This document shows, piece after piece, positions 12,572-24,552 of a stretch of DNA of 64,000 nucleotides; the stretch's first letter is position 1, and the number at the start of each line of letters is the position of its first letter. The notes under the pieces are model-generated. The model did no database searches. It was given only the letters and a program-made list of their open reading frames with translations, and was not told where the DNA came from. The stretch is from Chaenocephalus aceratus (lineage: Eukaryota; Chordata; Actinopteri; Perciformes; Channichthyidae): NCBI GenBank assembly GCA_023974075.1, contig CM043801.1:16066012-16130011 (forward strand). The letters are read 5' to 3'. The translations under genes were made by a program, and so were the position numbers.

Positions 12572-13528
12572 ATTCTAATACATTCGTAAATACAACTGTG
12601 TACAAATGTTAGTTTGTTATCTTTACTGCACATGGTGTACTATGGAAATCCTGAACTCTTCCTCCCTCTGTTCTCCAGTAAATGCAATGACCACATTTTG
12701 CATTTGGAGCATGGCGTTCGAAAAATATGAGACTCAAATTGAGGTCAGCACTTGATCTAAGACTGAATAGTCAGTCAGGTCATATTCTGAGGCAAAACTG
12801 AGGCTACAAAGTTTGTAGTGCTAAATTGTTTAATTCTAAACGTAAGTGTTATCCATCTGAACCAAGTATAGCCAAAAGTGAAATGAGGGAATTATCACAA
12901 TTTCACCATTCTCACAGAAGTTATTTCCTGTATTATGTAAGCCACTGCATAGCATTTGTGAAATGTGATGGCAGATTTATCTAATCCTTCAGTGATGTTC
13001 TTTTCTTTTAATTGCACATGATATTACACAGCTGTCTCTAAAAGTCTACACGTATACAGATATAAATGCAGCTTTAATTATTCTGCAAATAATACATAAT
13101 TCGCTGTTTAGTTGCTATGAATTTATGAGTTCAGCTTAAGTTGAGAACAAGCAATGCTGTTGTCCTCTGGAAGGATTTTCAACTAATTATAGAAGATGTG
13201 TCTGCAAAAATTGCAAGTCTATAGGGGATTATGGGATAATCTGAAAACAAAAAGATTACTTAATCAAGAAGCAAATGTAATTACACTGTATCGTAATAGC
13301 CTACTACTGAATGAAATTTTTCCCTCTTCTTTTACCACTTCGTTTTTGACAGGATTCACAGGGGCAAATGTTTAACAATTGACCCACTGAGCGTTTAAGT
13401 GCTTAGCATATATTAACACTTTTCAGCATGTCTCTATAGGGTTCACAAGTATTTTGTTACTAATTGTCCTCTGTTTTTAACATTTAACTGATTAACTCTG
13501 CTCCAATGAGTGATTTGATGCAACAAAT
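12572..13528. other. noncoding DNA, no gene seen
   Basis: AT-rich unique-looking sequence between the hAT element and a perfect hairpin. No exon or RNA gene was recognised. Confidence 0.5.
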
Positions 13529-13598
13529 ATATTATCTTGTAATATAGAATCTAAATTCTCACATCTCAGAATTTAGATTCTATATTACAAGATAATAT
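13529..13598. repeat. perfect 31 bp inverted repeat (hairpin) with 8 bp loop
   Basis: Bases 13,529-13,559 and 13,568-13,598 are exact reverse complements separated by CACATCTC. The inner part, AGAATCTAAATTCT, occurs a third time directly after the right arm (13,599-13,612). The flanks show no transposon ends. Confidence 0.95.
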
Positions 13599-13612
13599 AG
13601 AATCTAAATTCT

Positions 13613-14985
13613 CCCATTGGCGCAAATAATTATGTTCTAGGTGGGTTTTTTTAAACATTGGGCTGTTCTGTGTTCTGTGACATCAATCAATCCACTGAGC
13701 AGTGACTGACTTCAAAATGTACTTCTAGTCCTAGTTTTTAATACAGCAGCTCCATAGAGATTGCCAAACATAATATCCTCCCTGCTAACTATTGTGTGAG
13801 CAGTGTCAGCGATGTATGATGGATGGTGCGTTTAATGTGCTACCGACACTTTGAAGTGATGAAGATAGCAGCTTACTCGACAGCTCTGGAACCTCTGTTT
13901 TCCGCTCCGTCTCTCCCAGCTGGCGCCACTGCAGAATAAAAGAGGCATAGCTCCGTCGTACTTGCCTGAAGACATCCGAACTCCAACCTTATTGTCTGTC
14001 ATGTTTGCAGCTGAATTAAAGGCACAAAGGAAGAAAGATTATCATTGAAGTTGTTGTTGCGAGGATTCATGTGGGATTTAATGAGATGATCTTCACTAAG
14101 ATGTAGCTGACAGACAGGGGCACTGCACAGAGGAAACGGACTCTTAAGAGAAAGGAGGTGTTGCAGGTAGCAGTGCTTATCGCTACGTATGACAAGCATT
14201 TGTAAACCCATCAATTCTAATTTCAGCTGTGACAGGAATGCTATCAACCATTGTATGCAAGGGTTAGAACTGATTTATGTACATGTTTAAGATGGAATAT
14301 TTGGTATACAAGGCAAAAAAACGAAAAGTCGATACAGAAGTGAAGCTGCGAAACAAAATTGTGTTCAAGTTATATGAAGTCCAACCCTATAGTGCATATT
14401 GAGGGGATTGATAGTTCAATAATGCATTTATAATTGTTCATAATCACACATGAAGATGCATTATATCAACAATCCATAGACTCAGAATAACAACAAGTTA
14501 CTTCTTGATCTGTTTTTTTATAAATTATAGATGGACTGATGGGTCTTATAATGCATATTGGCCAGAAATGAGAACCAACACTTTATATTGAACTTAACTC
14601 CATATTTAATTATAGGCATGACTGGTGCAAAAACAAATCTTCAGTCTAACCTTAATAAATTGTGAATTCCCCTCATAATGCATTATATAGGCTATGTGGT
14701 TATATAGGCTATTTTACCTTTAAAGTCAAACGCATTCGCAATGCTTGCTGAATATATGAATAGAAAATGATGCTGCATTTAGTATGATTCGTAATCTTAA
14801 GTATACACATCAGGCATGGAAGCAAGTATGTTCACTCAAAGAGTACCATTATCCCTACAAAGGCAGGCAAATGTAATTACAAAGAGACTACCTTAGAGTT
14901 CACTTTAGATGCCACACTAAATGCCACTTTCATAGAAACTCTACTGAAGCTATTCTTAGGATTCGCACCGACTTTCATTAAGACT
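13613..14985. other. noncoding DNA, no gene seen
   Basis: No recognisable exon, RNA gene or repeat terminus. The 82-codon minus-strand frame at 13,999-14,247 has no motif. Confidence 0.5.
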
Positions 14986-15604
14986 AATAGCCGCTTTCAC
15001 ACCAAGTACTTTGCCCGACTTAGTTCCCAGTACTTAGTCCCGCGAACACTTTAGTCCCGAACTGTCCTAGTAGATCGCGTTCACACCGGAAATAAGTCCC
15101 TGAGGGAGGATTACGCAAATGAAGCCGTTGACGTCACGTATTCTTCTTCTGCTTCATGGCGTATACTGCCACCCGAAGTCCCCGGCCAGAAGTCCCCGGA
15201 GTTGGGCCTTCCGAGTAAATCACCAGAAGTGCCGACACCTCCTCATCACTCCACATCACTCCACCGCTCCCATGTTTTCTTTTGTGTTGCCATAAGTTAG
15301 TCTTTCTCCGTTGGTGCGCTGGGCTAATGCTAATGCTAATAATGCTAATACGAGCAAATAAAAAGGCGGCTTCACAAAACCTTTCGGAGTTTTACGGGGC
15401 GTGGTTTGCAATTCGCCCAGCCAATCAGAAATTGGAACCTTTTCATCCCCAGGAAAGTACCACCTCTCTAGCAGGGACTGAAAAAGGGTGAAAAGGTTCG
15501 CATTAACTAGGTTCTAGTTCCAGATCTTTTTGGTGTGAACACAAAATCTCAAGAACTATCAGAACTATTCCTGGGAAAAGTACTCCGGTGTGAAAGCGCC
15601 TATT
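14986..15604. mobile_element. nonautonomous DNA transposon (MITE), copy A
   Basis: The left end reads AATAGCCGCTTTCACACC and the right end GGTGTGAAAGCGCCTATT, inverted with one mismatch. Just inside both ends are words such as AGTACT, GGAACTA and AGTCCC repeated in both orientations. A related copy in opposite orientation lies at 18,937-19,430. No transposase is encoded and the target duplication is not clear, so I do not assign a superfamily. Confidence 0.8.
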
Positions 15605-15680
15605 ATATTTTTAAGAGATTGATGTTAGAAAAAAAAATGCAAAATGTGAAGATACAGGAAGAATAATGAATAATGTTTAT

Positions 15681-15870
15681 TACATTACATGTCATTTGTT
15701 AAATGCTTTTATCCAAAGCGACTTACATACATTCAGTACTGTGGACAATCCCCACAGGAGCAATTTAGGGTGAAGTGTCTTGCCCAGGGACACAACGACA
15801 TGCTGACGGACTGACTCGAACTTGCTATCCCCTGATTCGAAGTCCAGCACACTAGCCCCCAGTTTATAAT
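15681..15870. repeat. fish interspersed repeat, probable LINE or SINE tail
   Basis: It begins TTACATTACATGTCATTTG, followed by the common teleost motif ATCCAAAGCGACTTACA and a segment around GTGTCTTGCCCAGGGACACA, which is itself a small hairpin. It shares its first 50 bases with the repeat at 10,685. Confidence 0.6.
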
Positions 15871-17842
15871 GTCTGTCCATCTATTGGGAGATGTATGTAG
15901 TTGTAATACCTGCTATAGTCTTATAAATGACAACATAACTCATATCTGACTACTTTATTAAGGTCAGGGCACCTTCATTGTTAAAGCTTTACCAACTAAC
16001 ACCCAGTCTACACTTCACCTTTCTTTTCATTTCGCCATGTAAGCATGTTAGCGCAGACACACAGTCCATACAAAAATAATACATAACATTTACCTTGAAC
16101 TACAAACATATGATGGCCCTTCATTTGCTAATACAAGACTTTTATTCTGAGATGTGTTCATGAATGTAAGTTTGAATGGGTGAATGCTGGCTTACGTTGT
16201 AATGTGCTTTTAATGGTTGCTAAGACTGTTAACAGCATTACATAAATGCAGTTTAAAAACAAGCAGTAGATGAGTAGGACCGACTGGTCGACATTGTTAT
16301 CTCCAGCTTGGTTTAAACCAAATCTGTTGAGTTTTTTTGACTCCCCTCTCTACTACACATCAGCCCACTTAATGTTACTCAGACGTTTTAATATCCCATG
16401 TCCTTGCAGTGTGTTAAATGAACAGCCCCAGCCAGCCAGTCACTTAGCTGTCGCCTCTGCCTCATGATGTCATGAATCACTAAGTCAGCCCGGAGATGGA
16501 GATTTCAGGGTTGTGCGGTCAGCCATTGTGAAAAAAAACCCTGAGAAAAACAGCCTCTTTATGTGATAGATTTGGAGTGAGCCAAATTGTCCATACATTT
16601 GGCACACGCAGTCATAAATGTCAGGAAAGGGAAGCAAACAGACAGACAAATGTATCCAGCGTAATGGCAGTGCTAATGGTTATTTCTGAGAGTGTGTGAG
16701 GCGAGAAAGCAGGAAATAATGCTCAGGGAGTGTTACAGGCAGATAGAGAGCGCAATAGTGATTTGAAAACCGAGAAAGGTATAAGAAATAGGGGGAAGGT
16801 GGTAAGTGGATGTACATGAATGTGTATATGCCACTGTCTGTGAGTAAATTATTGCTAGAGGGAGATGAAGACGGATGCGGGACAGAGGGAAGGAAAGTGA
16901 TTTGAGGCATATGGAGGCATTGATCTCAGCGGATAATGGTCACAGTAAGACTCACTGCATGTCTCTGTGCTGAAGAAAAGAACGTCCCTCCACACGTAAA
17001 TCACACGAGATATTCTAATGAGCTAATTATATTAATACGAGGGTCTCCGAATAGGTACCTTGAATCTTGGCAGCCATATTTGAACAAAGTAGCTATGATA
17101 GCAGGTTGTGTGTCTTTGTTTACATAAATGAACAGTAATCACTAAATTCTGTGTTTTTTAACAGCTGATTACTTTGAGCAGATTGAGCCAAAGTGTATCA
17201 AGCTACTTTTCCATGGCAATGCCTACAAACATTGAACACAACACATTCACTGCAGTGTAGCTGTTGATGTTTTGAAAAGATCAGTAGAGGTGAAACTAAA
17301 CAAACACTCAAATAAACAGTGATAAAGTTAACATTGCCTCATTTATTTATCCTCATGTACATACAGAGGGGCTACGGAAGAGATGAGGGAGTAAGAGACG
17401 TAGAAACAGACAACTCGAGAGACAACGAGACAACCCAGACTCGCTAGTCCAGAAGAGAAAGATCACATCACAGGAAAGAGGCAGACATACACAAAGAGAA
17501 GGATAGAGAGAGAAAGCATTGTGTCATCTGGGATCACTGAGCACTATAATATGCTTGAATCTCATCAGTTGAGCTCAGCTCAGGTCGGCTTGGCTGCAGA
17601 TTTCCTTGCTGTCTCCCTGCCAACGACAGCACATGGGAATATGATTCTCCAGCAGACCCAGAACAAGCCTAGAAGGTCTCACTTAGCTGGCTTTGGGAGA
17701 AAAGGAAATAATAGGTTCAAGTTTCCCAGAGGCTTCATACTGGCATAATATTTACCAGTTGTTCATAATAGAACTCCAATGATCGTAACACCGGAACGCT
17801 CTTGGCAAACTCAGCACAGGGTACAAGCTGTGTCTTCTGCGC
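15871..17842. other. noncoding DNA, no gene seen
   Basis: No recognisable exon or transposon boundary. The stretch around 16,680-16,910 is purine-rich on the plus strand, and open frames there are compositional. Confidence 0.5.
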
Positions 17843-17888
17843 CAGTGTAATTCTCAGTGTAATTCTCAGTGTAATTCTCAGTGTAATT
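17843..17888. repeat. 12 bp tandem repeat, about 3.8 copies
   Basis: The unit CAGTGTAATTCT is repeated head to tail; the last copy diverges at its end. Confidence 0.95.
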
Positions 17889-18261
17889 TACTCAAATGGT
17901 TCCCAATCCTTTTATGCTGGAGTTCCTACACACTGACTTGTGAAATAGGAACCGTTGGATTTGATTGCTCATGCCCTTGTGTTAGTACAACACAGTAGAT
18001 TATGTCAGACTAAGGTACCCATCAGGGGGAAACTTGGCTGTTTATAAAGTTTTAGAGCAGAACATTTTCAGAGCAGCATGAGGGCCAGTGAAGCCGGCCA
18101 CATTTTCCTAAATTACAGCTCTGGGCTATTTCATGTAAAACTCACTTGTGCTAAAAGCTTAAGCTTAGATATGCAATATAAAAGCACCTTGAACACTGTA
18201 ATCGAATTGCAAAAAATAACAATAGCCCTTATGTTATGTTCACATTTCGCACCCTTTGGTA

Positions 18262-18670
18262 ATGTTCGGGTCAAATTGACCCGGGACATATTTCAGGGTT
18301 TAAAAAAAATACAGAACTAAATTCAACATACACAATTCCTTATATATATTGTCTTTAACTCATTCCCCAACAATATAAATGAAATATATGATTAGTTTTA
18401 GAAAATACTCTTTGCTAGATCAAATTTAACAATGGAAGTGTCCATCGTTTTTTGTGATAAAAAATGTAAAATACACTGTAATAAAAACTAGGTTTACATT
18501 TTGCTCATGCTTTTCTAGGACAAATGTAAATGAAAATTGTTTTCATTAATGTTTATTATTTTTAATCTGTCATATAATAATCAAAGCCCTGAAGGAAATA
18601 ATAATGTTTCTGTGTGTTTTCTCTGTCTGTCTGTCCTGGTATTGTATCCGGGTCAGATTGACCCGAACAT
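18262..18670. mobile_element. probable MITE with palindromic GGGTCAAATTGACCC ends
   Basis: The left boundary carries ATGTTCGGGTCAAATTGACC and the right boundary GGTCAGATTGACCCGAACAT, inverted copies with one mismatch. Each is also nearly self-palindromic. The 409 bp interior is AT-rich and noncoding. This type of end is frequent in fish repeats; a target duplication was not identified. Confidence 0.6.
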
Positions 18671-18936
18671 CTTATAAAGGACATAAATTCGGGTGCGCAT
18701 TTTTTCACAATTGGAAAAAAATTAAAACAATTCCACATGTCCTTCACAATAAATAAGCCCGGCCATTGAGTTTCAGGTTGAACGAAAATATCTTTATATA
18801 GGTCAATTATTGTTTTTAACCCGTTGAGACATGTTTTTAAAGCTATGGGTTTCCTTTTGACCTTCACATTCTACTAAATGTATTACATTGTATGTTCATG
18901 TTATTGCCATTACAACCAAATGTATTCAGATGCTTC

Positions 18937-19430
18937 AATAGGCGTGTTCACACCGGAGTACTTTTCCTGTTTAGTTCTGTTAGTACCCCTTATGTCTCGT
19001 TCACACCAAAAAGAGTACTTGGTGCCGGGAACTTTTACCCCCATTTTTAGTGCCTACTGAGAGGTGGTACTCTCCTGAGGGGAAAAAGTGCCCCAGTTCT
19101 GATTGGCTGGGCGAATTGCAAATCACGCCCCGAAGCTGCTGGGAGTCCCAGCAGCTTCTACTGAAGCCAGTCCCCAACTCCGGGGACTTCCGGCCGGGGA
19201 CTTCGGGTGGCAGTATACGCTGTGAAGTTGTTTGCGGCCTGCCAGTAAACCCAAAGCAGAAGAAGACGAAGTGACGTCAGCGGCTCATTTGCGTAATCTT
19301 CCCTTAGGGAACTTATTCCGGTGTTAACGCGATCGGCTCTTAGTTCCATATGGGAACTAAGTGCTGGGAACTAAATGCTGGGAACTAAATGCTGGGAACT
19401 AAGTACGGCAAAGTACTTAGTTCGGCTATT
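18937..19430. mobile_element. nonautonomous DNA transposon (MITE), copy B, inverted relative to copy A
   Basis: The left end reads AATAGGCGTGTTCACACCGG and the right end closes with GGCTATT. The internal sequence matches the element at 14,986-15,604 in reverse orientation, including a segment around CCCGGCCGGAAGTCCCCGGA (seen here as its complement). Near the right end a 14 bp word, GGGAACTAAATGCT, is repeated three to four times in tandem. Confidence 0.8.
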
Positions 19431-19472
19431 GGTTTTGACTGATGTGTTGTCGGAAATGGCTGAATGGGAATT

Positions 19473-19511
19473 ATGTTAGTGAATTCTGTTAGTGAATTCT
19501 GTTAGTGAATT
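19473..19511. repeat. 13 bp tandem repeat, three copies
   Basis: The unit GTTAGTGAATTCT is repeated three times, the last copy diverging at its end. Confidence 0.9.
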
Positions 19512-20154
19512 TAGATTTGTGGGGAATGGCAACTGAACTAATTGATTTGCATTAAACCGTGCTTTTTGTCTTGTTTGGTTTTGACACAAATGTGCTGGGA
19601 CAGCTGCAGAATTAGCTTTGAATTGCATCCATAACAGTTTTAGGGGCATTTGCACCACATACATAGAACCTCTCTCTATTTAACCACATGCTCTTATGGG
19701 TCTATTCAGCTTGGATTTTCTCTTTACTTGTTTGGGCTTTTCAAGAAAGAAATACGACTTAAATCATAACGCCCATCTGTACGTGACACCATACTGTCAA
19801 TCGTCTCAATAAGTACCGCTTCTAAATGACAAGGATGCAAATAATGCCACTGTGGATACTTTGAGCCTCTAATGTTGAGGTGAATGCTTTTAACCGCAGA
19901 TTGAAGCACAGGTGTTTACTTCGTATTGGCAATTCATTAGAACATAACAGCTTTTTTTTGTATTGTAATGATACATGAAACTCCCCCTGCTACTATTGTC
20001 TCTGCATGCCACTAGGGATAAAGTAGACTTTGATGAATAGGTTTTCAGTTTTCAAAAGGGGTATTGTTAACATATGAATGACTAGAGTGTTTAATTTTGT
20101 CTTGTTTCTCTTTCTGCTCCTTTCCCTTTCTCCGATGCCTGTCCCCGCCTGCAG

Positions 20155-20377
20155 ATGAATTCAAAGCCCTCCTGAAGCACTTGCCCACTGACCGGTTTTT
20201 GAATGTGTCCATGATTGCCAAGTCCTGGGCGGCTGACTTGCCTCTGCAGAAGCGCTACGCCCAGCTGGGGTCCAGCTCTGCCCTGGTTCTGAGTAAAGCC
20301 CAGAAGATCGTCAGGAAACTGTTCACCCTGAGCAAACGCTGCCCAAAACATCCTCGCATCAGTCTGCCCAGAGAAAG
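20155..20377 (+). CDS. brinp2/3-like: BRINP-family protein, internal coding exon after the MACPF region
   Basis: BRINP proteins (BMP/retinoic acid-inducible neural-specific; formerly DBC1/FAM5) are secretory-pathway neuronal proteins with an N-terminal MACPF domain, EGF-like cysteine-rich segments and a conserved C-terminal region, and they restrain cell-cycle progression in neurons. This 223 nt exon encodes about 74 residues, from DEFKALLKHLPTDRF through KIVRKLFTLSKRC to SLPRER, typical of the segment joining MACPF to the C-terminal half. It has a polypyrimidine-CAG acceptor just before 20,155 and a GTAACC donor after 20,377. It enters with two and leaves with two bases of a split codon. Earlier exons (signal peptide, MACPF) are not in the window; introns in this family are very long. 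The paralogue is uncertain, but the sequence fits BRINP2/3 better than BRINP1. Confidence 0.9.
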
Positions 20378-23300
20378 GTAACCCACGGGCATGCAATGAG
20401 AGAAAACCAAAAAAATTAAGCATTTTTGATAATTTTCTGCTTTGCGATGATTCATAACAGCTGTAGGCTCTCTAGCAGCCCACCTCAAGTGGAACACACT
20501 GTGCAAATCAAGAGCAGTCTGTCTGGAAAGTGCTTAATGTAGCAACAAACAAATGGTTCTGCACACAGGAAGGTTGGAAACATGCCAGCGGGGCAAACAA
20601 TCGGTTATTTTAAGCTGATTCCCTTCCAAAACATCTATTTGTAGAATGCTGGCATTGGGATTTCAGATAAGGGCTGTCTCTGCTGCCAACTGATTGTACG
20701 GTAGTAAATATGTCCATCTGTGTAAAACTGTTGGGCATTGTGACAGAGTAGTACCAACATAATGTAAATACATGTAGCCTGAATGCATCAACCTGAATGG
20801 ATCATCTGTTACTAACAACCCACAAAACTCCCAAATGGTAAGGCCCAGAAACAACTTAATGATAAATAAATTATAAACATTTTATACTCTATAGATATTA
20901 CAATGACTCTAGCATTAAGTGTAAATGTAGCCCAAGAGATAGTCTTGTTCTTTCCCTGAGGGGTGTGATCTAAATACAAATACATATTTCAATTATGTGA
21001 CTATGCATACTGAACAACTTTATTTTGCATCAATTCTGAGCAGTGTGGATTACGCCAGTTTACAAGCTAATATTTACCTAGAAAATGAAAAATCCGCATC
21101 AGACAATATCCCATGAGCCATGTTGAAAAGGGGTTGGTCGTTCAACATTAACAACAAACGGAAACTAGAATGCTTTAAAAATCGATATCATGTCCAGCTC
21201 AAATTAGATTCAGAAATTCAGTTAAGTTCCCAAACCTTAGTGTGTGCCATTTTACCCAAAACCATGACGTTTTTCTCAACCTAACCAATTTGTTTTTGTG
21301 CCCTTACCTGACCAAACCTTTACTAAAAACATGGTCAAAGTTATATTTTTTGATCTGAATTTTGTAATAGTTTTAGAAGGTTACAGACAGATTATGTTTG
21401 TCTTCTGAAGGGGCTTTAAACCAGAACACGATTATATGTGCCATTGAAGGAAGCGTGGACAAACCTTGCATTCTACTTCCTATATTGGCTCTGAATGTTG
21501 CCATATGTATGTTGTCAAGAACATTATCGTAATTCCAAAGAACACTGGGCAAGGTGTTTTACTGCACTGTGCAGGTGTTTGTAAACCAACCTCACTACCT
21601 TTTCAGTTGAACAGACAGAGAACAAAGCACCACTGTTGTTGAAACCATCTCATAGTCATTTGACAGGAAAACTGACACCCTTTCCTGAGCAAACTCTATA
21701 GCCATGCTTGACTTCTGAGCAAAATACCCATATAAACTTCACCAGGCTGTCATTACATGGCTGTTTTGTTGCCGTACTGAAGGGAAAAATAAAGACAAGC
21801 TTGTGAAAAGCCGGTGTTAAGAGAGGTAAGGGAGGCTGGGTAAGATAGATGTGAACAGCAAGAGTGAAATAAAGAGATAGAGGAAGCAAATAAAGCAAAA
21901 GGATGCTGGAAATGCAAGCAAGAAAGACGTTATGTCGGGATTGAGACTTGTGTAATAGCGATGAAGGGTATAGTTACCGTAGGTGAAGGCATTTATATGT
22001 TAAGGTCTGTAGTATTGTGGAACGGTTTAATCAAGTCCTATACCAGACGGACAGCTCAGCACTTGTTTACAGAGGACTTTAGTTTACCTGACAGTGCTTT
22101 CCTGCTACCCGTCACACCATTCCCCTCTCCTCGCCCTCTGCCTCACTTTCTGTGTCACCTCTGTGTTGCCTCGCTCTGTCTCTGAGTCTCAACTTAGTAC
22201 CGACCAGCAACTACAAGTTATCAGGAGGGGCCGTTCAGCTGCAAAAGCTCCCCTATTTTCTTCTGCACAAATCCATTTGTTTTATCATCATTCATTTATG
22301 TCTATTTACATAGGCCCGAGGGAGAGGAATAGCTGGAGCATTTGGGCAATGTTGTGTGTGATTTCCTGAACTTAGCCCGGGGATAGAATCTCTGCAGAGC
22401 CAATTTTCAGTCTGAACTTGTTGCTGCTCTTACCGCACCAAAGTGGATGGTAATTTATGTATGTCTGCATTTCATCTCTACTGCAGTCATACCGAACACC
22501 CACTCTATAAAAAAGTGTCAAATTGCCACCATCCAATTTTTAAAGAACATGGAACAAAGTGTGATTTCACTTTTCACCTACAAATAAGCTAGATGTGGGG
22601 TAAATAGTGGTGTGTTAAAGGGGAAATCTTCACTTAAGGATCTTATTCAAGATCTTTCGTAAAAATGTTAAATGTACTTTTTAACTAAGTCTATACTTCT
22701 TGAGAACATTTTAAAAGGTGAAGGTATGAGAATAGAGGAAGCACATGGAATGTTAAAGAGAAGGCACGGGGGCAGCTATCAATCACAATAGAAATAATTA
22801 CAGTTATAGCGGGGCATTTGCAATTAAAGCACCCTATTTGGCACATGTTGGTTTATATGTGGTGAAAGTATATAGATATTAGGACCTGCTTAATGTGGCC
22901 CCTGGGTCCCATGGTAACCCTTATCAGCATTTACATCTCCATTCTCATTCCCGCCTACAAACCTCTGACTAGTGGTTTGTCTGACTGACTGGATGCAGAC
23001 ATAGACCGATCGAGATATGCAATAGCCAAGCCAACGTAAACCAAGTGTGGGAGATCATTTAAAAGAAATGCAGCAAATGTTGAGATACTCCTACACCTGC
23101 ACGAGTCACACAAATAACAAGCTCTGTTTTGTTTGTCCTTGCTCTTATTTGTCTTCTCTACTACCAAAATTATCCCAACCCCATAGAACTCTGCAACAAA
23201 CTAAATTAAGTTACATTTGTAGTCAAACAAATACAAATAATGAGTACAAGGTAATCCTAAACTTCACACTTCTTGTATTCAACCTAAACAGATTATGACG

Positions 23301-23637
23301 ACCTCATCAGAATCAGAATACCTTTATTCGTCCCACAGAGAGGACATTTACATTTGTTACAGCAGAAAAGAGCCAAAGACAGTTTAATGTTAACTAAGAA
23401 GCATACATAATAAAAAACATTAAAGGTAAAAAAAAATCAAAAATTATATAATTTACAAAATACAGATCCTGTAACAGTTCTCAAGATGTAGCAGCTAGGT
23501 ATATATTGCACAGTTATTAACAGCATATATTTCACAATTGCACATAATACACAACAACACAGAGACTGGCTGTCGTCAGAGTGAAACAAACAGTTAGCCA
23601 CTTATCGTTGGATTGTGCTTTTTCTCTCCCTCTGCAG
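20378..23637 (+). other. intron of the brinp-like gene
   Basis: This runs from a GTAACC donor to a pyrimidine-rich CTCTGCAG acceptor, about 3.3 kb. It holds a LINE-type 3' tail at 23,308-23,385 and no other recognised feature. The ORFs within are short and motif-free. Confidence 0.8.
23308..23385. repeat. fish LINE 3' tail fragment
   Basis: The sequence CAGAATACCTTTATTCGTCC followed by CACAGAGAGGACATTTACA is the familiar end of teleost LINEs that ends in a 'tttattcgtccca' type motif. Only the tail is present, in the intron of the brinp-like gene. Confidence 0.6.
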
Positions 23638-23943
23638 GCCTGTTGGGTTTGGTTGAACCGGGCTCAGTCCCTGCTCTACTGCAATGAGCACGGCATTCTG
23701 GGCTCGTTCTTTGAGGAAGTGAAGAGCTGCATCTGCCCTGGGGAGCAGCCCACCTGCCAGGGAGTCGTCCCCTGCGTTGTGGGCACCTCCTCCACCTCCT
23801 GCTCCTCCTGTGCCACTGACAACACAACCCGTTGCGGATCCTGTCACCACGGCAACCTCCTCCATCTTGGTTCTTGCCGGCCGAGCATCTCAGCATCCCT
23901 GGACCACTATCTGAACTTTGACCTGGACATGCCTGATGCTGAG
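23638..23943 (+). CDS. brinp2/3-like: BRINP-family protein, cysteine-rich (EGF-like) exon
   Basis: This encodes 102 residues, starting near WLNRAQSLLYCNEHG and continuing through a cysteine-rich block (CICP, CQGVVPCVVG, CSSCATDNTTRCGSC, CRPS) that matches the EGF-like part of BRINP proteins. The exon begins directly after a CTCTGCAG acceptor. To stay in frame with the preceding exon (which leaves two codon bases) it should start with a single base before a full codon, but it is one base short. I therefore infer a 1 nt deletion between about 23,638 and 23,649. It ends after a Glu codon at 23,943, followed by the weak donor GTTCTC. Confidence 0.88.
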
Positions 23944-24552
23944 GTTCTCAAAGCTTCTCATTTTTATATTCAATTGATTCTTAAAGTCATATTGTACTTC
24001 TCGTTACACTTAAAAGCACAACATAAATGGTAAAGACACATTGTTACTGGGTTCTTTTTCTGAAGACTCATACCTACAATGATAATAATTATGACAGCAC
24101 ATGAGGATACAGCAGAACATGGAAATTAAATGTTGGTATAATTTCAAATGGATGTTTCAGTCCTGAAAAATCCAACACTCTCTGACAGAATCTAAATTGA
24201 AATATGGCAGCATCATCTGCACTGTAGCTTGTCCCTATATAATTATCTCTCATTAGTTCTGCCTGTCTTAAACTGTCTGTGGGAAAATTAGTTGAGCAGT
24301 TTCAAATACAAATCTGACTCAGAATCTATTTCACGTGTCTTGGATTTAGAAAATAGGAATCATCTTTGACCTTTGCTTATTTTATAATAACATACAACTA
24401 TAATCTAATATCTGGTATTGATCGAAATCCTATAGATTTGTGTAATCAACTCTGTAATAAGGCGATGGGCAGAACATCAGAGACATTGGGGTATTATTAT
24501 CTGTCACCTTGTAGAAGTGATTTTGTTCTCACAGTGTGTTATTCTCTCTCAG
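23944..24552 (+). other. 609 bp intron (or insertion) inside the cysteine-rich/C-terminal junction
   Basis: Joining 23,943 to 24,553 gives an uninterrupted match to the family with no residue gained or lost (…DAE then AKHLLQRLD…), so this stretch behaves as an intron. The acceptor is good (TTATTCTCTCTCAG) but the donor, GAG followed by GTTCTC, is poor. From memory this part of the gene lies within the single large last exon in tetrapods, so the intron may be fish-specific. Confidence 0.7.

Noticed and set aside
23594..23896. Two minus-strand ORFs of 87 and 100 codons
   Set aside because: They lie antisense to the cysteine-rich brinp exon and arise from its composition.
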